From Candidatus Hydrogenedentota bacterium (GTDB taxonomy: Bacteria > Hydrogenedentota > Hydrogenedentia > Hydrogenedentiales > GCA-2746185), in contig DTSJ01000421.1 of assembly GCA_012965445.1 (NCBI GenBank), forward strand, positions 1-7,403: a stretch of 7,403 bases of DNA, in the 5' to 3' direction. The notes beneath the pieces are model-generated. The model saw only the letters and a list, made by a program, of their open reading frames with translations. It searched no databases and was not told the origin of the DNA. The position numbers and the translations under genes are program-made. Numbering within the stretch: the first letter of the stretch is position 1; every line of letters starts with the position of its first letter. This document shows positions 1-6,666 of the stretch, piece by piece.

Positions 1-34
1 ATACATTTGAATAATGATCCCGAGAAGTTTGAAA

Positions 35-688
35 TTACGATCTCACCCACACACAATGATACATCCCGTCCGGCCCAATCCTTGGCACGTTTATATACGC
101 ATTCATCTTTCCCTGCCCATCCGTCAGAGGCTTATCCATCAATCGCTCCCAAGTATCGTTATTCGCGTCGTATACATTGTAGATCTGATTTCCGGAGCCA
201 CTCGATCCGTCACGATAGGTATAGATCAATTCATTAGAAGGCCCTCGAAAAAAACGCGGATACGTCATGCGATCTTCTTTTCTCCCGACGAGCGCGTCCA
301 CGCGTTCGAAGCTTTGAATTTCCAGCGGCTCCCGCGTCCGAAAATACACCAGCGGATTCACATGCAGGTTCCCCGAAACATGCAGCCGCTCCAAATCATC
401 CACCGCCATCGTAATATAATTATGGCTGTCCCAAACCACCCGCTCCGGCAGCGTCTCGTACCTCCACTCCTCGCTGTCCAACCTCCGCGAAGCCACCACC
501 ATCTCCCGCGACGCATTGTAATAAGCCACAAACTGATAAGGAGCATGTGTCAACAAACTAAACCCCACCCGATGCCCCGACCAAACCGAATCAACTTCAA
601 GCCTAGAAACGATCTCCTCCCCCGTCGCAGACTGAAAAGTCGCAATCAGCAAAAGAACAAATATCACTAATCCGAGAATGTGTCGCAT
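35..688 (-). CDS. Secreted BNR_4-like repeat protein, probably truncated
   Basis: The 217-residue product starts with a signal peptide (hydrophobic core about residues 4-16, likely cleavage near 22-24). The rest matches, from memory of the family, the N-terminal half of BNR_4 (BNR repeat-containing) proteins: WDSHNYITMAVDD at 86-98, LHVSGNLHVNPLVYFR at 102-117, MTYPRFF at 141-147, RDGSSGSGN at 159-167 and NAYIN at 196-200. Relatives are secreted beta-propeller proteins found with polysaccharide-degrading enzymes; the exact activity is unknown. A GGGG-containing Shine-Dalgarno (AGGGG about 7 bases before ATG) supports the start. The frame stops at TAA right where the family normally continues with a W-x-W-R segment and further propeller blades, so the protein is much shorter than usual. 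After the TAA the same frame stays open to the window edge, so a nonsense mutation or small indel is likely. It lies 107 bp downstream of the TPR gene and may be cotranscribed with it. Confidence 0.75.
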   Translation of the reverse strand: MRHILGLVIFVLLLIATFQSATGEEIVSRLEVDSVWSGHRVGFSLLTHAPYQFVAYYNASREMVVASRRLDSEEWRYETLPERVVWDSHNYITMAVDDLERLHVSGNLHVNPLVYFRTREPLEIQSFERVDALVGRKEDRMTYPRFFRGPSNELIYTYRDGSSGSGNQIYNVYDANNDTWERLMDKPLTDGQGKMNAYINVPRIGPDGMYHCVWVRS

Positions 689-795
689 AACTGCCCCTAC
701 TTCTTTTGAAAAGTCACATGAAGCTTGACCAGTCGCTTCTTACTCAGCAAGAACACTTTCAAACCTTCCATTTCTACTACAAGGCCCCTTCTCTC

Positions 796-2295
796 CTACT
801 TCCCTGAAGCCTCAACCGACCGAGCAAGACCCGCCAAAGCCAAAGCCCGACCCGGAGTCACATCAAGCTGGTCCCTGAACGCCTTCGTAGCGTTTTCAGC
901 GTCCCCAGACTCCAGAAGCAGTTCCCCAAGCAGCTCCGCGCTTGGTTTCCCGACCGCAGGCGGACCGAAAGCAAACGTCATGCCCGCGTCCATATTGGCC
1001 GCTTCGCGCGCCTGTTCCAGTCCCGTCTCCCTATTGCCCGACGTAAAGGTCATCAAAGCATCGAACTCCTTACGCATAACTCGAACCGCATCCTCAGACT
1101 GTCGTCCGTCAGGATTATGCAGAATAGACTCAAAATGCCGTCGCGCTTCAGCCAATTCACCCCGCTTGATTGCCGCAAACGCCATCGCAAAATGGTAATT
1201 GGCAGAAGGCAATTCGATCCCTTCCGCCGGAATCCACTCCGCCGCCGAGTCCCACGCCTCAGTATCCAGAACCTGCCGCGCAGCCATATCGCCGTAGTAA
1301 GTACGCTCGCTCGTCGTCGCCCCCGATCCCAGTGCCGACTTCGTCATCCCAAGCAGCACCGTAGCATCTTCAATCCGCCCCGTCTGCAGCAATCCATAAT
1401 GCAGCCATTGCGAATAGTGTCCCGCTTTCACCGAATCCCCTCCGCCCTCAAGCGTCCAGTCATTCGTCATCTCAACCGCCCGCGCATTTGCATCAATCAG
1501 ATCATCCCACATGCCCAGCGCGACAAAAATATGCGACGTCATATGCTGAGCATGCGCCGCCGCAGGGGCAATCTTCGAGTACGCCCGCGCCATAGGCAGC
1601 CCCAAAGGCGCATGAACCGGATCATCATAGGAATGAATCAGATAATGGGCCGCGCCCGGATGCTCACGGTTGACGTCCCAGACCTCCGTCAGCACAGCCG
1701 CCGCACGCATATACGTCGTCGCCTCACGATCATGACTCCCTACACCCAGAATCGACAGACCGTAAAACGTGTGCGCCTCCTGATCTTCCGGATACCTCTC
1801 ATGCAATTGCCGCATCGTGTCGCGATACAACACTTCCCGGTCATTCTTCACCAGCCGCTTCGTGTCCTCCGTATTGCCATATAGAACTTCGATCGCGTTC
1901 AGATAATCCTTCTCACGTTGGGTCGGCGCCTTCGCCGCTCGCGCTTCAGGCGTCCGTCCAAGCTTGTTCAAAACCTTCCGCGCCGATTCCCGCGCCAGCT
2001 GATTCCAGAGGGGATGATAATAGGCCATTGCCTCGCCCCAATAAGCCATCGCAAACTCCGGGTCCAGTTCCTGCGCCCGCCTGAACGCTTCCGCAGACGG
2101 TTTGTACTCAAAGTTGTGCAGATACCCCAACCCCAGCATAAAATCAGCCTGCGCCTCAGCCGACCCCGAGTTTGGAAAGTCCATCTTCCCCAATTGCTCA
2201 CCATCACCGAATGAAACGCTGGATGCAAAAGAGGTCAAAATCACCAACAAGCCAGTGTGCGCAGTCAATAGTCTACATTCCCTAAAAATCGACAT
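796..2295 (-). CDS. Secreted tetratricopeptide-repeat protein
   Basis: This 499-residue protein has an N-terminal signal sequence or anchor (basic MSIFRECR start, hydrophobic stretch about 14-28). TPR-like helical pairs follow: residues 50-95 (FMLGLGYLHNFEYKPSAEAFRRAQELDPEFA region), about 170-205, and again about 375-410 and 460-495. The middle (210-262) carries a His-rich block, HPGAAHYLIHSYDDP, then AHAQHMTSHIFVALGMWDD, which I recognise as the conserved core of a widespread family of secreted TPR proteins of unknown function. TPRs usually form scaffolds for protein contacts, so no enzymatic role is claimed. A TTG codon at 2334 opens the frame 13 codons earlier, but the ATG at 2295 was chosen because an AGGAG lies 10 bases upstream and a promoter candidate sits just before it. 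The transporter operon ends 161 bp upstream on the same strand. Confidence 0.85.
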   Translation of the reverse strand: MSIFRECRLLTAHTGLLVILTSFASSVSFGDGEQLGKMDFPNSGSAEAQADFMLGLGYLHNFEYKPSAEAFRRAQELDPEFAMAYWGEAMAYYHPLWNQLARESARKVLNKLGRTPEARAAKAPTQREKDYLNAIEVLYGNTEDTKRLVKNDREVLYRDTMRQLHERYPEDQEAHTFYGLSILGVGSHDREATTYMRAAAVLTEVWDVNREHPGAAHYLIHSYDDPVHAPLGLPMARAYSKIAPAAAHAQHMTSHIFVALGMWDDLIDANARAVEMTNDWTLEGGGDSVKAGHYSQWLHYGLLQTGRIEDATVLLGMTKSALGSGATTSERTYYGDMAARQVLDTEAWDSAAEWIPAEGIELPSANYHFAMAFAAIKRGELAEARRHFESILHNPDGRQSEDAVRVMRKEFDALMTFTSGNRETGLEQAREAANMDAGMTFAFGPPAVGKPSAELLGELLLESGDAENATKAFRDQLDVTPGRALALAGLARSVEASGK

Positions 2296-2305
2296 AATCC
2301 TGATT

Positions 2306-2310
2306 CTCCT
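2306..2310 (-). promoter_or_regulatory. Shine-Dalgarno that sets the TPR gene start
   Basis: Read on the minus strand this is AGGAG, followed by 10 bases and the ATG at 2295. It favours that ATG over the upstream TTG (2334) and ATG (2328), which would place a charged stretch ahead of the signal sequence. Confidence 0.6.
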
Positions 2311-2323
2311 AATAAAGAAAGTC

Positions 2324-2352
2324 AGCATACCCAATTCAGACGACGATGTCTA
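2324..2352 (-). promoter_or_regulatory. Candidate sigma-70 promoter for the TPR gene
   Basis: On the minus strand TAGACA (2352-2347, five of six matches to TTGACA) is separated by 17 bases from TATGCT (2329-2324, four of six matches to TATAAT). Transcription would begin near 2317, giving a leader of about 20 bases that contains the AGGAG site. The spacing is ideal but the -10 match is only moderate. If real, it makes the TPR gene a separate unit from the metal-transport operon and rules out the upstream TTG start. Confidence 0.4.
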
Positions 2353-2456
2353 ACCTCGCCATCAAATCGAGGGTGTACCTGTCCGTCGAGTTTTCCTACA
2401 ACGCCGTCGCCAACCAAGAACCACTGGTGGACCAATCCATGCCGACCGCTAGGTCC

Positions 2457-3089
2457 TTACAGCCCCAGCGATCGCGTCCCGATACGCTCGATAAAAGGCT
2501 GATTATGCGACACAATAAGCATCGACTGCGGGAGCCCCGCCAGAATCTCCGTCAGCCTCGCCTCATGCGTTTCATCCAGACCCGTGGTCGGCTCATCCAG
2601 CAGCAACACCTCCGGCTTCATCGCGAGGATGGTCGCCAACGCCACAAGCCTCTTTTGACCATGCGACAACTGATACGTAATTCGGCGCGTAAGGTCGCCC
2701 AGCCCAAGCTGCTCCAGCGTTTCATGCGCCATGTCGTGCGATTCGGCAGGCGAGTGTCCCAGGTTCAGCGGCCCAAACGCGACGTCCTCAAAAACCGTAG
2801 GAGAAAACAATTGATTGTCCACATCCTGAAAGAGAAGGCCGACGTGCTTCCGCGCGTCCATGAAATCCGCCTCCGTCTCGCGCGGTGTTCCGAGGATCTC
2901 AATTGTGCCGGACTGAAGCGATTCCAGCCCCATAATCAGATGCAGCAGCGTCGTTTTCCCGCACCCGTTCGCACCCGTCACAACCAGCCGCTCATCAACG
3001 TCAAGCGATAGTGAGAAGTCACTCAACACGGGGTCAGCGGAGTTGTACGAGAACGTTAAATCGCGTATCTCAACCGGCGAAACACTCAT
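2457..3089 (-). CDS. cbiO: ECF transporter ATPase (CbiO/NikO/EcfA type)
   Basis: This is the cytoplasmic ATP-hydrolysing subunit that powers nickel/cobalt uptake with the CbiQ and CbiM proteins encoded upstream. All ABC ATPase motifs are visible in its 210 residues: Walker A GANGCGKT at 39-46, Q-loop Q88 in LLFQDVDNQLF (the DNQLF tract is typical of ECF ATPases), signature LSHGQKR at 141-147, Walker B VLLLDEP at 161-167, and switch histidine H195 in IVSHN. The protein is short, ending at GTRSLGL, roughly where relatives go on with a further C-terminal strand and helix. The core fold should still be complete. The start overlaps the end of cbiQ by 4 bp (ATGA), implying translational coupling. 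It is the last gene of the operon; no convincing terminator follows in the next 161 bp. The family assignment is firm, while nickel versus cobalt is judged from the neighbours. Confidence 0.93.
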   Translation of the reverse strand: MSVSPVEIRDLTFSYNSADPVLSDFSLSLDVDERLVVTGANGCGKTTLLHLIMGLESLQSGTIEILGTPRETEADFMDARKHVGLLFQDVDNQLFSPTVFEDVAFGPLNLGHSPAESHDMAHETLEQLGLGDLTRRITYQLSHGQKRLVALATILAMKPEVLLLDEPTTGLDETHEARLTEILAGLPQSMLIVSHNQPFIERIGTRSLGL

Positions 3090-3835
3090 AATCTGTCAAT
3101 CCCAAACAGCGTCAGAGACACCAAAATACATACAGAAACAAAGGCGAAATCATGCCTCTTCATCGCATAATGACGAATAGAATAGAACTTTCCCGAAAAT
3201 CCACGGCACTTCATCGCCTGTGTAATCCGCTGCGCACGATCCATCGCCCGAACCAGCAGCATCCCAACGAGATGCCCAAAAGTCCGCAGCGTATGACGGT
3301 TAAATCCCGGCCTAAACGAACGCATCGTCATCGCCCGTCGCAGCTGGACATACTCCGATTCCAGCACAACGATATACCGCAGCGTGAACGAGAACAGGTG
3401 TATCAGCTTCTTCGGTACCGACAACTTCTCCAGCGCATGCGCCAGCGACACCAGTTCCATCGTCGAAAGTAAATTCGTAATCACCAGCAGTACTGAGTTC
3501 GCCTTCAACGTGATGATGCCGACTTGAAGAAGTCCATCCATCGTATAAGTCAGACCCCAAACAGTAACCAACGGAGTCCCGGGGGTACTCCACGGCAGTA
3601 TAAGAGCCATCATAATCATGAATGCATTCAGACTCCGAAAACGCCCGAACAGCACACCAATCGGAATCCGCTCCCAGAGCGTCAACAGAAGCAATAGCCC
3701 CAGAAATCCAGCAAGCGGCAACGCCGTAAAACAAGCAATAGGTGCCAACGCTAGTATCACCGCCGATACCACGCGCACGCGCGGATCCAGACGGTCTATC
3801 AACGTGCGGCTATGCGGCGTATGCTCAAGAATCAT
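3086..3835 (-). CDS. cbiQ: ECF transporter transmembrane coupling protein (CbiQ/EcfT type)
   Basis: This 249-residue inner-membrane protein couples ATP hydrolysis by CbiO to movement of the substrate-binding CbiM. The N-terminal DRLDPRVR tract at 14-21 is typical of the family. Hydrophobic segments lie at about 22-54, 70-82, 103-125 and 228-246. Between them is the cytoplasmic coupling region, LEKLSVPKKL at 135-144 and FTLRYIVVLESEYVQLRRAM at 150-169. The two coupling motifs, normally Ala-x-x-x-Arg-Gly-like, appear as AMTMRS (168-173) and AMKCRG (207-212); the first has Ser where Gly is usual. The gene overlaps both neighbours by 4 bp (ATGA at each end), placing it firmly in the operon. Confidence 0.92.
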   Translation of the reverse strand: MILEHTPHSRTLIDRLDPRVRVVSAVILALAPIACFTALPLAGFLGLLLLLTLWERIPIGVLFGRFRSLNAFMIMMALILPWSTPGTPLVTVWGLTYTMDGLLQVGIITLKANSVLLVITNLLSTMELVSLAHALEKLSVPKKLIHLFSFTLRYIVVLESEYVQLRRAMTMRSFRPGFNRHTLRTFGHLVGMLLVRAMDRAQRITQAMKCRGFSGKFYSIRHYAMKRHDFAFVSVCILVSLTLFGIDRL

Positions 3836-4353
3836 GACGATTTCGGGCGTTTCAACAATGCGATCAGCCCCATCACACCCACGATATATCCGATTCCCCC
3901 AATTATTTCATGTAGCCGAACCCGATTTTCGTAAGCATAAATCTGCTCTTCAAGTCCCACGATCTTCTGAGTCAGAAACGCCATGTCCTCATTCGTTATC
4001 GATATCCCGGACTCCTGCGAATCCCCGTCCCCGCCCAGATCTTCATACTCAATTTTCTGCGTAATCCGATGTCCGTCCGGAGTCGATACTTCAATCGTAA
4101 TCGTTTCATCAAAAATCGGAAGCGTAAATGTACCGTTCGACGCGGTCTTAACACTCGTAAGCGTATCACCCGACTCGGAAAGCACCCGCACTTCCGTCCC
4201 GGCCAATGGCGCATCGTCGTCGTACGTAACTCTGCCGGACGCACTGCCCGCGTCTTTTTGCGTCACATACATTTCCAGACCATGTGCGCTCGCTTCATTC
4301 GAAAATACGAATACGAGCGGAGCCAAAAACAAACAGAAAGTGATAAGTTTCAT
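3832..4353 (-). CDS. nikL: NikL-like accessory component of nickel ECF transporter
   Basis: The 173-residue product has a signal peptide (residues 1-23, ending ASA), an extracytoplasmic beta-rich domain resembling carboxypeptidase-regulatory-like folds (about 38-92, with GRVTYDDDAPLAGTEVRV and SNGTFTLP), an acidic linker (104-116), a short helical, possibly coiled-coil stretch (124-148), one membrane helix (about 151-167) and a basic tail (KRPKSS). This layout, and its place between cbiM and cbiQ, match NikL, which in many nickel ECF systems stands in for the small NikN/CbiN subunit. Predicted cleavage leaves His24 as the first mature residue (HGLEMYV), suggesting metal contact at the free N-terminus. 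It overlaps cbiM and cbiQ by 4 bp each, and an AAGGGA site lies just before its ATG. Assignment rests on architecture and context; the sequence itself is weakly conserved. Confidence 0.75.
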   Translation of the reverse strand: MKLITFCLFLAPLVFVFSNEASAHGLEMYVTQKDAGSASGRVTYDDDAPLAGTEVRVLSESGDTLTSVKTASNGTFTLPIFDETITIEVSTPDGHRITQKIEYEDLGGDGDSQESGISITNEDMAFLTQKIVGLEEQIYAYENRVRLHEIIGGIGYIVGVMGLIALLKRPKSS

Positions 4354-4973
4354 TGATTCCCTTTCGAATGTACCGCCAAAGTCAATGTCTCAGGCCGCAC
4401 CTTTCGCAAAAAAGACACCGCCGCTCCTGTCACAATTCCCTCAGTAACCATCACCGGAGTATGTGTCACGAAAACTGCCCCCGCCAGCACCGAAAACTCC
4501 TCGCCCGTCGTAATCAATACCAGCGCCAGAATCCCCGCGCTCAACAAAATTGACAGACTCCCCGCGCAAAACCCGACGGCGATCGTCCGGCTCAGTCCCG
4601 CCCACCTCGCGCGAGAATTGAACAAGTAAAAAATACACACTCCCGGCGTCGCCATGATCATCACGTTCACACCCAGCGTACTGAACCCGCCGAATCCATA
4701 CAAAATTGCCTGTAAAATCAGCGCAATTGCGAATGCCGGAAAAACCTGCCAGCCCAGCAGCAGCCCCGCAAGCCCGTTTAGAATTAAATGGACCGAAGTC
4801 GCCCCCAGGGGTATCTTAATCAAAGTCGCAACAAACAACGCCGAAGACAACACTGACACCTTCACCATGTCGTCCTCTTGTATAGACTTCAGTCCTACCG
4901 CGAGCCCGCCCAGCGAAACAACGCCCCCGGTGAGAAGCACTGGAGCCGACAATATCCCTTCCGAAACATGCAT
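4350..4973 (-). CDS. cbiM: Nickel/cobalt-binding membrane component (CbiM/NikM)
   Basis: This is the substrate-specific S component of the ECF transporter, an inner-membrane protein that binds Ni2+ or Co2+. An in-frame ATG at 5015 would add 14 residues, but the ATG at 4973 gives the family's hallmark N-terminus, MHVSEGIL. In the characterised NikM the metal is held by the free amino end, His2 and a later histidine, so an extension would destroy the site. The later ligand is probably His62 in LGATSVHL. Other conserved parts are GLAGLLLGWQVFPAFAIALILQA (67-89) and THTPVMVTEG (170-179). About six or seven membrane segments span the 207 residues. An AAGGA lies about 12 bases upstream of the ATG. 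It is the first gene of the operon and overlaps nikL by 4 bp. Nickel is favoured over cobalt because of nikL and because no cobalamin riboswitch is seen upstream. Confidence 0.93.
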   Translation of the reverse strand: MHVSEGILSAPVLLTGGVVSLGGLAVGLKSIQEDDMVKVSVLSSALFVATLIKIPLGATSVHLILNGLAGLLLGWQVFPAFAIALILQAILYGFGGFSTLGVNVMIMATPGVCIFYLFNSRARWAGLSRTIAVGFCAGSLSILLSAGILALVLITTGEEFSVLAGAVFVTHTPVMVTEGIVTGAAVSFLRKVRPETLTLAVHSKGNQ

Positions 4974-5016
4974 GTGAGCGGTGAATCCTTTCGTGCCATG
5001 ATACCCAAACCACATC

Positions 5017-5047
5017 CAGTATTACAAAAGTTATATTTTGCATACTG
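5017..5047. promoter_or_regulatory. AT-rich palindrome, candidate NikR-like operator
   Basis: The region has outer arms CAGTAT (5017-5022) and ATACTG (5042-5047), and inner arms CAAAA (5025-5029) and TTTTG (5036-5040), with a one-base asymmetry between them. Written as half-sites it is GTATTAC-N14-GCATAC, 27 bp overall. The E. coli NikR operator is GTATGA-N16-TCATAC, 28 bp, and variants with other spacings are known. It begins 44 bases upstream of the cbiM start and 74 bases before the divergent esterase. A TATAAC on the minus strand (5035-5030) in its centre could be the -10 of the metal operon, although no good -35 accompanies it. Binding by NikR, or any other regulator, is an inference; no regulator gene is present in the window. 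Confidence 0.45.
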
Positions 5048-5121
5048 CTCATCTCCTTGCTCGAATCAGCACCTTTTGATACCCTAGCCTCGGCTGTTCA
5101 CACATCAGTAAAGGGACAAGG

Positions 5122-6666
5122 ATGAACTCAACGCGCTCGCTCATCGGCCTCATATTATCGCTAAGTTTTTTCCCTGCTTTTGCCGACGACTGCACCTTCC
5201 CTGGCTCCGCGACCGACTGGCACGGCTACACACTTCACGAATTCGACTTGGATGATCGCCCAAGCAAAGTCGTCTGTCCAAAAGAAGCCGCCTCCGGTAA
5301 TCCCTGGATATGGCGAGCGCGATTCTGGGGACACGAACCCCAGACCGACGTCGCCCTCCTCGATCATGGATTCCACGTCGTCTACACTGAAGTCGGCGCA
5401 CTCTTCGGCAACTCCGAAGCCGTCGCGCGCTGGGACGAATTCTACACCTACCTCACCAAACGGCACGGATTCGGCGACAAACCTGCACTCGAAGGCATGA
5501 GCCGGGGCGGACTCATCATCTACAACTGGGCCATCGCAAATCCTGGCAAAGTCGCCTGCATCTACGGAGATGCCCCCGTCCTCGATATAAAAAGCTGGCC
5601 AGGAGGCAAGGCAGCGGGAAAGGGATCGCCGACGGATTGGGCGAAGTGTCTCGAAGCCTACGGACTCTCCGAAATCGAGGCGCTTACCTTCAGTGGAAAC
5701 CCCATCGACAATCTGGATGCCCTGGCCAAGGCCAATGTTCCGCTGCTCCACGTCGTCGGTGACGCTGACGATGTTGTACCCGTATCCGAGAACACCGCGA
5801 TCCTTGAAAAACGTTATACAGAACTCGGCGGCAGAGTTACCGTCATCTCGAAACCTGGCATCGGACATCACCCCCACAGCCTCAAGGATCCGAAACCTAT
5901 TGTAGATTTTATTCTCGCGAATTCAGATTCGACGTCCACAAACTACTTCGATACCCGCGGTGGAATCACGAACTCCGGCGCTGTATTCACCCAAACTAAA
6001 AAAGGCCGCGTTGCGTTTCTCGGCGGTTCAATCACAGAAATGAACGGATGGCGTGCCCTCATCTATGAAGAACTTCAAAGCCGATTCCCAAATACAAAAT
6101 TCGACTTCGTAGACGCAGGAATCGCCTCAACAGACAGCACACTCGGCGCCTTCAGACTCGAACAAGACGTTTTTAAAAGCGGAAAAGTAGACCTCCTCTT
6201 CGTCGAGTTCGCCGTGAACGACAATCACAACTACCGATCAACTCAGGACCGCATTCGCGGCATGGAAGGCATCATCCGTCACGCACGCACGTTGAACCCC
6301 GACATCGATATCATCGCCCAATACTTCGTCGAACTGTCCAAGATGGAATTCTATAACAAAGGAGATGTCCCCCCGGAAATCATCGCTCATGATCGCGTCA
6401 CCAGCCACTACGCGGTCCCAGCAATAAACCTCGCCAAAGAAGTCACCGACCGCATCAATCAAGGCGAGTTCACCTGGAAAGAAGACTTCAAAGACCTCCA
6501 CCCCTCACCATTCGGTCATCAACTCTATCGCGCCCGCATCTCCCGCCCACACAATGCCCGAATCCCCAATCGATCCCCTCAACTACGGTCGAGGCAGATA
6601 CATGGGCATCCGAACCGCCGAAGTCGTCAACGGCTGGAACTACCTCGAATCATGGAGTCCCGCTGA
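5122..6666 (+). CDS. Secreted alpha/beta-hydrolase + SGNH esterase, 5' part of a frameshifted gene
   Basis: A signal peptide (about 1-21, ending AFA) is followed by two hydrolase domains. Residues 30-267 look like an alpha/beta hydrolase: nucleophile Ser127 in GMSRGG, probable acid in GDADDVVP (213-220) and His in GIGHHPHS (246-253). Residues 293-470 look like an SGNH/GDSL esterase: Ser303 in FLGGSIT, Gly333, Asn366 in FAVNDNH, and Asp458/His460 in DLHPSPFGH. Such fusions occur among bacterial carbohydrate esterases; the likely substrate is an acetylated or otherwise esterified polysaccharide, acted on in the periplasm or outside the cell. After about residue 475 the reading turns into an Arg/Pro-rich stretch unlike any esterase, while the true continuation is in another frame (to 7003). 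Authentic coding in this frame therefore ends near 6541-6553. An AAGGGA lies 5 bases before an AAGG that abuts the ATG. The gene is divergent from the metal operon. Confidence 0.85.
   Translation: MNSTRSLIGLILSLSFFPAFADDCTFPGSATDWHGYTLHEFDLDDRPSKVVCPKEAASGNPWIWRARFWGHEPQTDVALLDHGFHVVYTEVGALFGNSEAVARWDEFYTYLTKRHGFGDKPALEGMSRGGLIIYNWAIANPGKVACIYGDAPVLDIKSWPGGKAAGKGSPTDWAKCLEAYGLSEIEALTFSGNPIDNLDALAKANVPLLHVVGDADDVVPVSENTAILEKRYTELGGRVTVISKPGIGHHPHSLKDPKPIVDFILANSDSTSTNYFDTRGGITNSGAVFTQTKKGRVAFLGGSITEMNGWRALIYEELQSRFPNTKFDFVDAGIASTDSTLGAFRLEQDVFKSGKVDLLFVEFAVNDNHNYRSTQDRIRGMEGIIRHARTLNPDIDIIAQYFVELSKMEFYNKGDVPPEIIAHDRVTSHYAVPAINLAKEVTDRINQGEFTWKEDFKDLHPSPFGHQLYRARISRPHNARIPNRSPQLRSRQIHGHPNRRSRQRLELPRIMESR

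Noticed and set aside
1117..1884. A 255-codon open frame on the plus strand opposite the TPR gene
   Set aside because: It is Arg/Pro/His-rich with no recognisable motif, and is a by-product of the C-rich antisense of a well-supported gene. The same holds for the long plus-strand frames at 14-670 and 2346-3011.
2420..2440. Hairpin CCACTGGTGG as terminator of the metal operon
   Set aside because: Only a four-base stem with a two-base loop and no following T run on the minus strand, so it is too weak to call.
5056..5084. Sigma-70 promoter TTGCTC-N17-TACCCT for the esterase
   Set aside because: Spacing is right and a TG precedes the -10 by one base, but each hexamer matches the consensus at only three positions.
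4974..5121. Cobalamin or NiCo riboswitch upstream of cbiM
   Set aside because: The leader is too short for a full cobalamin aptamer, and no conserved B12-box-like sequence or four-way NiCo-type repeats of G-rich helices could be seen on the minus strand.
5161..5877. A 238-codon minus-strand open frame opposite the esterase
   Set aside because: It lies antisense to clear alpha/beta-hydrolase motifs and has no family resemblance or ribosome site of its own.
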